This document shows positions 22,716-30,701 of a stretch of DNA of 31,917 nt, piece after piece. Made by a program: the position numbers and the translations under genes. Numbering within the stretch: the first letter of the stretch is position 1; each line of letters begins with the position of its first letter. The notes beneath the pieces are model-generated. The model had not been told where the DNA came from. It saw only the letters and a program-made list of their open reading frames with translations, and ran no database searches. Origin of the DNA: Bacillota bacterium (GTDB taxonomy: Bacteria > Bacillota > Clostridia > Lachnospirales > Lachnospiraceae); assembly GCA_023415655.1 (NCBI GenBank), contig JAEZKD010000268.1, forward strand, positions 1 to 31,917, read 5' to 3'.

Positions 22716-23288
22716 ATGGGTCGCGAGGACATGAACAAGGAAGTGAATACCACAAACAAGAAAATAACAGGAAGTATGAAATTAATGTACTATTTTCTTG
22801 TAGGAGTATCTGCTGTAATCCCTGTATTATTTATGTTGAAGTTATGTTACTTAGACGTATATGCTGTTGATGGGTCTTTAGTTTCACATACACAGTACTA
22901 TTTATGGAATTCGCTAGGGATGTTCAAGCAAATATACAAGGAGACAGCTGATGGGGGATTCTTTACTATGGTTTCTGTTATCCCTGTTGGTTTAATTATT
23001 CTAAGTATGATTTACTGTGTTTTAAGTATTGTTAAAGCAGTAAAAGAAAAATTATCATGGAAGCATGCAGAATCAGCAGGTCATGCTTGTATGAGTACAA
23101 TAATAGCAACTGCTTCATTTATTGTTATCTATAACATTGTTTCTGAATTCTTTGAACAAAAAAGTGGATTTTCAGGGCAGGAGTTAAAATGTAATATTAA
23201 TATTTTTATTATTTTAGGCATTGCAATTGTTGGCAGATTGGTATCTTATTTTTATTTTAAAAAAGTAAAAGAAAATCATTTATTCTAA
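22716..23288 (+). CDS. Four-span membrane protein of unknown function (190 aa)
   Basis: I do not recognise this protein. The start at 22716 follows AGGAGG with 7-nt spacing; an ATG 27 bp upstream has no ribosome site. A 20-residue charged N-terminus (MGREDMNKEVNTTNKKITGS) leads into four hydrophobic spans: about 24-44 (YYFLVGVSAVIPVLFMLKLCY), 86-107 (MVSVIPVGLIILSMIYCVLSIV), 121-142 (HACMSTIIATASFIVIYNIVSEFF) and 160-180 (INIFIILGIAIVGRLVSYFYF). There is an external loop with LWNSLGMFKQIYKE. No enzymatic motif is visible. The promoter carries a perfect cre-type box, so it is probably carbon-catabolite or LacI-family controlled. The next gene is an alpha-galactosidase, but a terminator and a separate promoter lie between them. 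Confidence 0.75.
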   Translation: MGREDMNKEVNTTNKKITGSMKLMYYFLVGVSAVIPVLFMLKLCYLDVYAVDGSLVSHTQYYLWNSLGMFKQIYKETADGGFFTMVSVIPVGLIILSMIYCVLSIVKAVKEKLSWKHAESAGHACMSTIIATASFIVIYNIVSEFFEQKSGFSGQELKCNINIFIILGIAIVGRLVSYFYFKKVKENHLF

Positions 23289-23317
23289 GAAGTATCGTAC
23301 ATAAAAAAATACGCAAA

Positions 23318-23362
23318 ATCCTGGTTTATATTTCTACAAATATTAATCGGGATCTTTTTTTA
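23318..23362 (+). terminator. Rho-independent terminator after the membrane protein gene
   Basis: AUCCUGGUU (23318-23326) pairs with AAUCGGGAU (23345-23353) over 9 bp including two G-U pairs. An inner hairpin atattt-ctac-aaatat sits in the loop. CTTTTTTTATT follows. Confidence 0.6.
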
Positions 23363-23388
23363 TTCTTACAGTGTTTGTATATTGTTGA

Positions 23389-23418
23389 TTGACTTAGATC
23401 TTTAAAGAAAGCTATAAT
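23389..23418 (+). promoter_or_regulatory. Promoter of the alpha-galactosidase gene
   Basis: TTGACT (23389-23394, 5 of 6), 18-bp spacer and perfect TATAAT (23413-23418), about 70 nt before the ribosome site. No cre box was seen here. Confidence 0.6.
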
Positions 23419-23487
23419 AGTAGAGTATGAATTAGAATTTTTTGCTAGACGATGTAGGTGATATGATCTAGCAAGGTATCATAGGAG

Positions 23488-25686
23488 GTGGACACAATTA
23501 GCATTACATATTTTGAAACGGATCGAGTATTTAAATTAGATACTCCAAATACAAGTTATCTCATTGGAATTGTAGATGAGGAGAATTTCATTGGACATAT
23601 GTATTATGGCAAGAAAATTCCAGATGTTAAATTTGCAGACTGGATGAGAATTCATGAAGCACCATATGTACCTTCTAAAAATAACCGAGATCGTCTTTCT
23701 TTTTTAGATAGCTTCCCGATGGAGTATCCAACGCATGGAACCGGAGATTTCCGTTCTAGCGCATTTGAGATAAAAACCGAAAGTGGACATCATGTTTGTA
23801 GCTTGTCTTATATGGAACATTTCATCTACAAAGGTAAGCCAAAACTAAAAGGGCTACCAGCTACCTTTGGAGGCAATGAAGATTGTGAAACATTAGAGCT
23901 GATCTGTGAAGATAAGGTTCTAAAGCTAAAGGTAACCTTAATCTATACGGCATTTACTTCTATCGATGCCATCACTAGAAGTGTTCGTATTGAGAATGAA
24001 GGGGAGGAAGTTATCACCTTAGAAAAGGTGTTATCTGCTTCGTTTGACTTAGACGATAGGAATTACGAGATGATTACACTGCATGGTTCTTGGGCAAGAG
24101 AACGAATGGTGGAGCGACGCACGATTGGTCATGGAACTCAAGGTGTATCTTCGGTTCGAGGGGAATCCAGCCATCAAGAGCATCCTTTTTTAGCAATTGT
24201 CAATCAACATACAACCGAAGATTGCGGCGAGGCTTATGGGATAAATTTTGTTTACTCAGGTAATTTTACTGCTTTAGCAGAACGTAATCAGTTTGATATG
24301 ATTCGTATCAGTATGGGTATCAATCCTACAGATTTTGAGTGGAGATTACAACCTAAGGATATTTTTATTGCTCCAGAAGTAGTACTTGTATATTCCAGTG
24401 ATGGAATAGGGCAGATGAGTCGTATTTTCCATGATCTTTATCGTAATCATCTAATCCGTGGAGAATATAAGGACAAGAAACGACCAATCTTGATTAACAA
24501 TTGGGAAGCCACTTATTTTGATTTTACAACTGAAAAGTTGCTTACAATAGCACGCAATGCATCAAACCTTGGAATCGAAATGTTAGTTATGGATGATGGA
24601 TGGTTTGGGAAACGCAATTCAGATAACTGTGCGTTGGGGGATTGGTTTGTTAACGAAGAAAAGCTACCAGGTGGTTTGAAATATTTGGTGGATGAAGTCA
24701 ACAAGCTAGGAATGCAATTCGGTATTTGGATGGAACCAGAGATGATTTCACCCGATTCTGACCTTTATCGTGCTCATCCGGATTGGGCAATTCAGGTCCC
24801 AAATCGTGTGGCAGGCTTATGCCGCGAACAATATGTACTTGATCTTTCTAGAAAGGAAATTCGTGATTATGTATTCAAGATGATCTCAGATATTCTAAAG
24901 AGTGCGAATATTACCTATGTCAAATGGGATATGAATCGTCAGCTTGCAGATTTAGGGAGTTTTGCATTGGATGAAAAATCACAGGGTGAATTAGCTCATC
25001 GATATATGCTTGGTGTTTATGAGCTACAAGAACGTCTTGTCACCGAATTTCCTTATGTGTTACTTGAGAACTGTTCTGGTGGTGGTGCACGCTTTGATGC
25101 GGGGATGCTCTATTACAGTCCTCAGATATGGGCCTCCGATGATACAGATGCCATTGAGCGTTTAAAAATTCAAAGAGGAACATCAATGATTTATCCATTG
25201 TCTGCAATGGGTGCACATGTCAGCGATTGTCCAAATCATACGGTTGGACGTAATACACCTTTTGAGACGAGAGGTTATGTTGCCTTAAGTGGAACCTTTG
25301 GGTATGAGCTAGATGTAACAAAGATCTCACAAGAAGATCAGGATATGATACCAAAACAAGTAGCAATGTATCATAAATATAACGATTTGGTACGTAAGGG
25401 TGATTATTATCGGATCGCTACTATGATGGAGGACCCAACCTATGATTGTACCATGGTGGTAGCTAAGGATAAGTCAGAAGCACTTGTCACATATATTCAG
25501 GTGATGGCACGCCCGAATTTCCATAGTAGAAGAATCTATCTCAAAGGACTTGACGAGACAGCAAACTATCTATGGGAAGAAACAGGTGAAATCTACTCAG
25601 GTGCAGCGTACATGAATGCTGGTATTAATATTGGTGGTCTTTGGGGAGATTATAAAGGAAAGCTCATTCATCTGATTCGTCAATAA
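23488..25686 (+). CDS. Alpha-galactosidase (GH36)
   Basis: The cytoplasmic glycoside hydrolase removes alpha-1,6-galactose from raffinose-family sugars, melibiose or galactomannan fragments. At 732 aa it matches the tetrameric GH36 group. An N-terminal beta-sandwich (about 1-330) precedes a TIM barrel with RPILINNWEATYFDF, VMDDGWFGKR, FGIWMEPEMISP, and the nucleophile D481 in YVKWDMNR. ENCSGGGARFDAGMLYYSPQIWASDD holds the acid/base D551, followed by a short beta domain. No signal peptide is present. The start is ambiguous: GTG 23488 overlaps the AGGAGG ribosome site (23483-23488), whereas ATT 23497 is 8 nt after it and would give the typical short N-terminus. No sugar transporter gene is in the window. 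Confidence 0.94.
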   Translation: MDTISITYFETDRVFKLDTPNTSYLIGIVDEENFIGHMYYGKKIPDVKFADWMRIHEAPYVPSKNNRDRLSFLDSFPMEYPTHGTGDFRSSAFEIKTESGHHVCSLSYMEHFIYKGKPKLKGLPATFGGNEDCETLELICEDKVLKLKVTLIYTAFTSIDAITRSVRIENEGEEVITLEKVLSASFDLDDRNYEMITLHGSWARERMVERRTIGHGTQGVSSVRGESSHQEHPFLAIVNQHTTEDCGEAYGINFVYSGNFTALAERNQFDMIRISMGINPTDFEWRLQPKDIFIAPEVVLVYSSDGIGQMSRIFHDLYRNHLIRGEYKDKKRPILINNWEATYFDFTTEKLLTIARNASNLGIEMLVMDDGWFGKRNSDNCALGDWFVNEEKLPGGLKYLVDEVNKLGMQFGIWMEPEMISPDSDLYRAHPDWAIQVPNRVAGLCREQYVLDLSRKEIRDYVFKMISDILKSANITYVKWDMNRQLADLGSFALDEKSQGELAHRYMLGVYELQERLVTEFPYVLLENCSGGGARFDAGMLYYSPQIWASDDTDAIERLKIQRGTSMIYPLSAMGAHVSDCPNHTVGRNTPFETRGYVALSGTFGYELDVTKISQEDQDMIPKQVAMYHKYNDLVRKGDYYRIATMMEDPTYDCTMVVAKDKSEALVTYIQVMARPNFHSRRIYLKGLDETANYLWEETGEIYSGAAYMNAGINIGGLWGDYKGKLIHLIRQ

Positions 25687-25722
25687 GAGTATATGATCTT
25701 CATAGTTTAAGGCATAGTAGAA

Positions 25723-25769
25723 GCTACAGTATCACTAAAGTGAATTCTATTGATACTGTAGCCTCTTTT
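25723..25769 (+). terminator. Terminator of the alpha-galactosidase gene (possible third palindromic repeat)
   Basis: 11-bp perfect stem GCTACAGTATC/GATACTGTAGC (25723-25733 with 25752-25762), then CTCTTTTT. The loop holds TCACTAAAGTGA and ATTCTATT. Its tatcacta and attctatt parts resemble the core of the palindromes at 1719-1821 and 12303-12371, but weakly. Confidence 0.7.
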
Positions 25770-25955
25770 TGGCTCTGCATTAAGTAATAGAGCATAATTG
25801 TTCTCAATCATGCTTGATTACTGGATGTAGAGCTATTTTTATGGAAACGTTTTGATCACGCAATAAAAAAAATAGGTCGAAATTTAACTTTTTTTTAAAT
25901 AGTAATTTTAAGGTTTATAAAATAATGGGAATGCAGTTAAAATAAGGAAATTTAT

Positions 25956-26093
25956 GTTTAGTATTACTAAACAGACTACTTAGTTTTACAACTACTTTTT
26001 TGAAACATATTGGAAATTGGCATAAAAGTAACACAAATACTAAACTGGTTGTTTAATATTACTCTTGCAATTTGTTTTTCTTTCATGTATACT
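25956..26093 (+). promoter_or_regulatory. speA promoter with upstream TACTAAAC dyads
   Basis: TTGCAA (26065-26070), 17 bp, TATACT (26088-26093). Upstream is the perfect palindrome GTTTAGTA-T-TACTAAAC (25956-25972). A second dyad of the same half-site, TACTAAAC-N5-GTTTAATA (26038-26058), ends 6 bp before the -35. The dyad centres are about 84 bp (eight turns) apart. Confidence 0.5.
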
Positions 26094-26144
26094 GAATCGG
26101 CAAAAAGAAATAAGGCAAATAATGGATAGAAAGGGAGGACATCG

Positions 26145-27599
26145 ATGAATATGTTGTCACAGCAGGATACACCAATTCACAGAGCGTTGGATGAACAACG
26201 ACTTAATCGTCTGGCACATTTTGATGTACCAGGACATAAGGGTGGAAGAGGAAATAAAGAATTAAAGTATTTTCTTGGAGAAACCACGTTAAGCCTTGAT
26301 ATGAATTCTATGAAACCACTCGATAATTTGTGCCATCCAGTATCGGTAATCAAAGAAGCGCAGCAGTTGGCAGCTCAAGCATTTCATGCAGATGAAGCAT
26401 TCTTTATCGTCAATGGAACAACAGCTGCAGTGCAAGCTATGATCATGTCCTGCTGTAAGGCAAAGGACAAAGTGATCCTACCTAGAAATGTGCATCGAAG
26501 TGCAATTAATGCGCTTGTTGTATGTGGAGCTACTCCAGTCTATATAAATCCTGGTACGAATAAAGAACTAGGAATTCCTTTGGGGATGTCTGTGAAGGAT
26601 GTAAAGAAAACCATCCTTGAGAATCCTGATGCAAAAGCAGTGCTGGTGAATAATCCAACCTACTATGGAATTTGCTCAGATTTAAGGGAAATTGTAAAGC
26701 TTGCTCACGAGAATGGCATGCTAGTGCTCGTAGATGAAGCACATGGAACTCATTTTTATTTTCATGAGGATTTGCCAGTTTCTGCGATGGAGGCAGGTGC
26801 AGATATGTCAGCCGTTAGCATGCATAAGACAGGTGGTTCTTTAACACAGAGTTCGATTTTATTAACAAAGAATTCAGTCAATGCTGATTACGTTCGACAG
26901 GTGATTAACCTGACACAGACTACCTCTGGCTCTTATCTTCTTTTGTCCTCCTTAGACATTGCTAGAAAGAATCTAAGTCTGAATGGAAAAGCAATGTTTG
27001 ATAAAACCATTGATTTAGCCAATTATGCACGAGAGGAAATTAACAAGCTTGGAGGATATTATGCTTTTGGCAATGAGCTTGTGAATTATGATACGGTTTA
27101 TGCCTTTGATCAGACGAAATTATCGGTACATACTAGAAACATAGGACTAGCTGGTATTGAGGTTTATGATTTATTACGTGATGATTATGGGATTCAAATA
27201 GAGTTTGGTGATATCGGTAACATACTTGCAATTATCTCAAGTGGTGATCGTAATTTAGAGATTGAGCGTTTGATTTCTGCGTTATCTGAAATCAAACGAT
27301 TACATGAAAAAGATAAAGCAGGTTTATTTGACCATGAATATATTAATCCCCAGATTGTTATGGGGCCACAAGAAGCTTTTTACGGGAAAAAACGACAGGT
27401 GCCAATTCGGGAAAGCAAAGGTTCGGTATGTGGAGAGTTTGTTATGTGCTATCCACCTGGCATTCCAATCTTAGCTCCCGGTGAGATGATTACCCAGGAC
27501 ATACTGAATCACATAGCATATGCAAAGGAAAAGGGATGTTTTATGACAGGTACACAGGATATGACAATTGAAACAATTAATATTGTTGAGGTGGATTAA
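26145..27599 (+). CDS. speA: Arginine decarboxylase (Orn/Lys/Arg decarboxylase, fold-I PLP type)
   Basis: The 484-aa cytoplasmic PLP enzyme matches the short Gram-positive SpeA type (no receiver-like N-terminal wing). It decarboxylates arginine to agmatine, entering polyamine synthesis. Motifs: HFDVPGHKGGRG (25-36), FIVNGTTAAVQAMI (87-100), RNVHRSAINA (114-123), VDEAHGTHF (196-204), PLP lysine K228 in SMHKTGGSLTQSS, and a C-terminal domain with YPPGIPILAPGE. Lysine or ornithine as substrate cannot be excluded by sequence alone, but the agmatinase-type gene two genes downstream favours arginine. GGGAGGA precedes the ATG. Its TAATG stop/start overlap couples it to speE. Confidence 0.9.
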   Translation: MNMLSQQDTPIHRALDEQRLNRLAHFDVPGHKGGRGNKELKYFLGETTLSLDMNSMKPLDNLCHPVSVIKEAQQLAAQAFHADEAFFIVNGTTAAVQAMIMSCCKAKDKVILPRNVHRSAINALVVCGATPVYINPGTNKELGIPLGMSVKDVKKTILENPDAKAVLVNNPTYYGICSDLREIVKLAHENGMLVLVDEAHGTHFYFHEDLPVSAMEAGADMSAVSMHKTGGSLTQSSILLTKNSVNADYVRQVINLTQTTSGSYLLLSSLDIARKNLSLNGKAMFDKTIDLANYAREEINKLGGYYAFGNELVNYDTVYAFDQTKLSVHTRNIGLAGIEVYDLLRDDYGIQIEFGDIGNILAIISSGDRNLEIERLISALSEIKRLHEKDKAGLFDHEYINPQIVMGPQEAFYGKKRQVPIRESKGSVCGEFVMCYPPGIPILAPGEMITQDILNHIAYAKEKGCFMTGTQDMTIETINIVEVD

Positions 27600-28450
27600 T
27601 GGAGCTATGGTATACAGATCAACATACAAAAGATGTTCGTTTTTCGATGAAAAGCAAACGACAGCTTGCGAGCTTTGAAAGTGAGTTTCAGCAGATTGAC
27701 ATCCTAGAAACTTATGAATATGGTAGAGTTTTGGTACTTGATGGAGAGCTTATGATTACCGAGAAGGATGAGTTCATCTATCATGAGATGATTACCCATG
27801 TACCTATGGCAGTTCATCCAAAGGTTGAGAAAGTTTTAGTGATTGGTGCTGGAGATGGTGGAACCATACGAGAACTATGTAGATATGACAACATTATTCA
27901 AATAGATATGGTGGAAGTAGACAAAGACATCGTTCGACTCTGTAAGGAATATATGCCTTTCACTGCATGTAAATTAACAGATCCAAGAGTTTTTATGTAC
28001 TTTGAAGAAGGCCTTCGCTTTGTACGTGGGAAGAAGGATGAGTATGATTTGATTATTGTGGATTGTGCAGATCCGTTTGGACCAGCAGAAGGCCTATTTA
28101 CAAGAGAGTTTTATGGCAACTGTTTTAAAGCGTTAAAAGAGGATGGAATTCTAATCAATCAGCATGAGAGCCCGTTCTATAATGAGCACAGAAATAGTGT
28201 TGCAAAGGCTCATCGACACATCACGAGTGTATTTCCATTGAGTACCGTTTATCAATGTCACATTCCTTCCTATCCTTCTGGACATTGGCTATTTGGTTTT
28301 GCAAGCAAACAATATGATCCAATTAAGGATTTGAACGAAGCTGCATGGAATGACCTTGCACTACCAGTCCGTTACTATAACACAGATTTACACAAGGGGT
28401 GTTTTTATCTCCCTAACTATGTAAAGGAGTTGCTTGGAACAAATGAATAA
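27599..28450 (+). CDS. speE: Spermidine synthase (polyamine aminopropyltransferase)
   Basis: The 283-aa cytoplasmic enzyme transfers aminopropyl from decarboxylated S-adenosylmethionine to an amine acceptor (putrescine in the classical case). Motifs: WYTDQHTKDVRFSMK, LDGELMITEKDEFIYHEMITHVPM, the nucleotide loop VIGAGDGGTIRE (first Gly of GGGDGG is Ala), VEVDKDIV, and DCADPFGPAEGLFTREFY with the catalytic Asp and polyamine-binding region. QHESPF follows. Length and motifs are standard. ATG overlaps the speA stop by one base, and its own end overlaps speB by 8 bp. No decarboxylated-SAM source (speD) is in the window, although the donor is essential. Agmatine or another amine could be the acceptor. 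Confidence 0.92.
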   Translation: MELWYTDQHTKDVRFSMKSKRQLASFESEFQQIDILETYEYGRVLVLDGELMITEKDEFIYHEMITHVPMAVHPKVEKVLVIGAGDGGTIRELCRYDNIIQIDMVEVDKDIVRLCKEYMPFTACKLTDPRVFMYFEEGLRFVRGKKDEYDLIIVDCADPFGPAEGLFTREFYGNCFKALKEDGILINQHESPFYNEHRNSVAKAHRHITSVFPLSTVYQCHIPSYPSGHWLFGFASKQYDPIKDLNEAAWNDLALPVRYYNTDLHKGCFYLPNYVKELLGTNE

Positions 28451-29315
28451 AAATATACATACATTTATTGGCTGTGATTATGATTATGAGGAAAGTGATA
28501 TTGTAATATTTGGGGCGCCCTACGATTCCACAACTTCCTACCGCCCTGGAGCACGTTTTGCAAGTGCTGCAATCCGTAATGAAAGCTATGGTCTTGAGAC
28601 ATTTAGCTTATATCAAGACAAAGATTTATTAGATAAGAAAGTATTTGATGCTGGTGATTTAGAGCTACCCTTTGGAGATCCAAACAAACCACTTTTGCTC
28701 ATTGAACAGATGACAACTAAGCTTTTAGAGGATGGAAAGCTTCCTGTGATGATTGGAGGGGAGCATTTAGTAACCCTTGGTGCAGTTAGAAGTGTTGTGA
28801 AAAAATATGATAATGTTCATATTCTGCACTTTGATGCTCATGCGGATTTACGTCATGATTATCTCACCTCAACTCTTTCTCATGCGACGGTAATGCGAAG
28901 ATGTCATGAACTGGTTGGGGATCACAAAATCTTTCAGTTTGGAATTCGCAGTGGAGACAAAGAGGAGATCGAATGGGGGAAGATGCACGTGGATACCTGT
29001 CGATTCGATTTTGCTACCTTGCCAAGTTTGGTGGAAACATTAAAAAGCGCTGGGGTACCAGTGTATTTGACGATAGATTTGGATGTACTAGATCCGAGTA
29101 TCTTTCCTGGAACTGGAACACCAGAAGCAGGAGGAGTATCCTTTTTGGATTTACTAACAGCATTAAAGTTAGTATCACAGTTAAATATTGTAGCTGCTGA
29201 TATGAATGAACTATCTCCAACCTATGATATGAGTGGTGCTTCGACTGCACTTGCTTGTAAGGTATTAAGAGAGTTGCTTTTGTTGTTAGAGAATAGAAAT
29301 AGCAAAAGCGATTGA
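28443..29315 (+). CDS. speB: Agmatinase-type ureohydrolase
   Basis: The 290-aa arginase-fold enzyme hydrolyses a guanidino group to amine plus urea, here probably agmatine to putrescine. All binuclear manganese ligands are seen: H108 (GGEHLVTLG), D131, H133 and D135 (FDAHADLR), D212 and D214 (IDLDVLDP), with PGTGTPEAGG afterwards. The ATG at 28443 overlaps the speE end by 8 bp. An alternative TTG at 28434 is closer to the AAAGGAG and would add three residues. N1-aminopropylagmatine or carboxyaminopropylagmatine are alternative substrates given its neighbours. It is followed by a 177-bp gap with inverted repeats before the second half of the locus. Confidence 0.9.
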   Translation: MNKNIHTFIGCDYDYEESDIVIFGAPYDSTTSYRPGARFASAAIRNESYGLETFSLYQDKDLLDKKVFDAGDLELPFGDPNKPLLLIEQMTTKLLEDGKLPVMIGGEHLVTLGAVRSVVKKYDNVHILHFDAHADLRHDYLTSTLSHATVMRRCHELVGDHKIFQFGIRSGDKEEIEWGKMHVDTCRFDFATLPSLVETLKSAGVPVYLTIDLDVLDPSIFPGTGTPEAGGVSFLDLLTALKLVSQLNIVAADMNELSPTYDMSGASTALACKVLRELLLLLENRNSKSD

Positions 29316-29330
29316 GTGATTGAAATGTGA

Positions 29331-29438
29331 ATCGATACATTATGTGTTATCGATAAAACAGTAATTAGGATTCTGTTAGATTGTATAAGTTGTTTTTGAG
29401 AGAATGGACATTATGTAAGTGATAACAAAAATGTTATC
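29331..29438. other. Gap between speB and the carboxynorspermidine genes: two inverted repeats
   Basis: ATCGATA-N10-TATCGAT (29331-29354) and GATAAC-aaaaat-GTTATC (about 29421-29438) are the only structure seen. Neither is followed by a T-run, and no good -35/-10 pair was found, so it is unclear whether the downstream genes have their own promoter. Confidence 0.4.
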
Positions 29439-29492
29439 CAAAGAATAGATCATGTAAATAGATCACCCGAAAAAAGAAAGGATGAGATTCGA

Positions 29493-30692
29493 ATGGGAAA
29501 AGCGTTGATTATTGGAGCTGGTGGAGTAGCAAGTGTAGTTGTACATAAATGCTGTCAAAATCCAGAGGTATTTGAAGAAATCTGTATTGCAAGTAGAACC
29601 AAGGAAAAGTGTGATGCTCTTAAAGATAAATTACAGGGTGGCAAAACAAAGATAAGTACAGCTAAGGTAGATGCTGATCAGGTGGAAGAATTGATAGAAT
29701 TAATTCAAGAATTTCAACCAGATCTTGTTATTAATGTAGCCCTACCTTACCAAGATCTCACCATTATGGATGCGTGTCTTGCAACAAAAACGAATTATAT
29801 GGACACTGCAAACTATGAACCAAAAGATACTGCTAAGTTTGAATATTCTTGGCAATGGGCATATAGAGAACGCTTTGAAAAGGCTGGAATTATGGCGTTG
29901 CTTGGGTGTGGATTTGATCCAGGTGTTACCGGCGTGTTTTCTGCATATGCAATGAAGCATTATTTTGATGAGATTCATGAGATTGATATCTTAGATTGTA
30001 ATGGTGGAGATCATGGTTATCCATTTGCTACTAATTTTAATCCTGAAATTAACATCCGTGAAGTATCAGCAAACGGTAGCTATTGGGAGAATGGTGAGTG
30101 GGTAGAAACAAAACCAATGGAAATCAAGAGAACCTATGATTTTGCTGAAGTTGGGAAAAAGGATATGTATCTATTACACCATGAAGAGTTAGAATCCTTA
30201 GGCTTAAATATCAAAGGAATTAAGAGAATACGCTTCTTTATGACCTTTGGAGAAAGCTATCTGACGCATTTACGTTGTCTTGAGAACGTTGGGATGACTT
30301 CGATTGAGCCAATTATGTATGAGGGCAAGGAGATTATACCATTGCAGTTTTTAAAGGCTGTTTTACCAGATCCAGCTTCACTTGGACCTAGAACCGTTGG
30401 AAAGACGAATATCGGCTGTATCTTCCAAGGGGTGAAGGATGGAAAGAAAGTCAATTACTATGTTTATAACGTATGCGACCATCAAGCTTGTTATAAAGAG
30501 GTTGGCTCTCAAGCAATTTCCTATACCACTGGTGTTCCAGCGATGATTGGTGCGATGATGATCATGACTGGTCAATGGAATAAGCCAGGGGTGTATAACG
30601 TAGAAGAATTCGATCCAGATCCATTTATGGAGGCATTAACGAAGTATGGACTTCCATGGCAGGAAGATTTTAATCCAGTTTTGGTAGATTAG
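29493..30692 (+). CDS. Carboxynorspermidine/carboxyspermidine dehydrogenase (saccharopine dehydrogenase family)
   Basis: The 399-aa cytoplasmic NAD(P)H enzyme reductively joins aspartate semialdehyde to a diamine. It has a Rossmann start ALIIGAGGVASVVVHKC (4-20), VINVALPYQDLTIMDAC, TNYMDTANYEPKD, LLGCGFDPGVTGVFSAYA and GGDHGYPFATNFNPEINIRE, the pattern of the carboxynorspermidine synthase group and not of lysine-pathway enzymes. With the decarboxylase directly after it, it forms the decarboxylated-SAM-independent route to spermidine (from putrescine) or, if agmatine is the acceptor, carboxyaminopropylagmatine. AAAGGATGAG lies before ATG. The next gene's ribosome site overlaps its stop codon. 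Confidence 0.9.
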   Translation: MGKALIIGAGGVASVVVHKCCQNPEVFEEICIASRTKEKCDALKDKLQGGKTKISTAKVDADQVEELIELIQEFQPDLVINVALPYQDLTIMDACLATKTNYMDTANYEPKDTAKFEYSWQWAYRERFEKAGIMALLGCGFDPGVTGVFSAYAMKHYFDEIHEIDILDCNGGDHGYPFATNFNPEINIREVSANGSYWENGEWVETKPMEIKRTYDFAEVGKKDMYLLHHEELESLGLNIKGIKRIRFFMTFGESYLTHLRCLENVGMTSIEPIMYEGKEIIPLQFLKAVLPDPASLGPRTVGKTNIGCIFQGVKDGKKVNYYVYNVCDHQACYKEVGSQAISYTTGVPAMIGAMMIMTGQWNKPGVYNVEEFDPDPFMEALTKYGLPWQEDFNPVLVD

Positions 30693-30701
30693 GTGATTGC
30701 T

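Larger units (their letters stand above)
25687..26144. other. Long intergenic region between alpha-galactosidase and the polyamine locus
   Basis: This 458-bp stretch has no supported gene. It contains the terminator hairpin at 25723-25769, a half-cre-like TGGAAACGTTTTGA (25842-25855, not a full match), runs of A and T around 25865-25915, a perfect 17-bp palindrome (25956-25972), a related inverted repeat (26038-26058) and the speA promoter (26065-26093). No riboswitch fold was recognised. Confidence 0.6.

Noticed and set aside
25842..25855. cre-like TGGAAACGTTTTGA upstream of speA
   Set aside because: It misses the terminal C of the consensus and lies about 220 bp from the promoter.
22449..29429. 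Near-identical 20-mers attatgtaagtRataacaaa at 22449-22468 and 29410-29429
   Set aside because: One 19/20 match is about what is expected by chance in an AT-rich 32-kb sequence, and the contexts differ.
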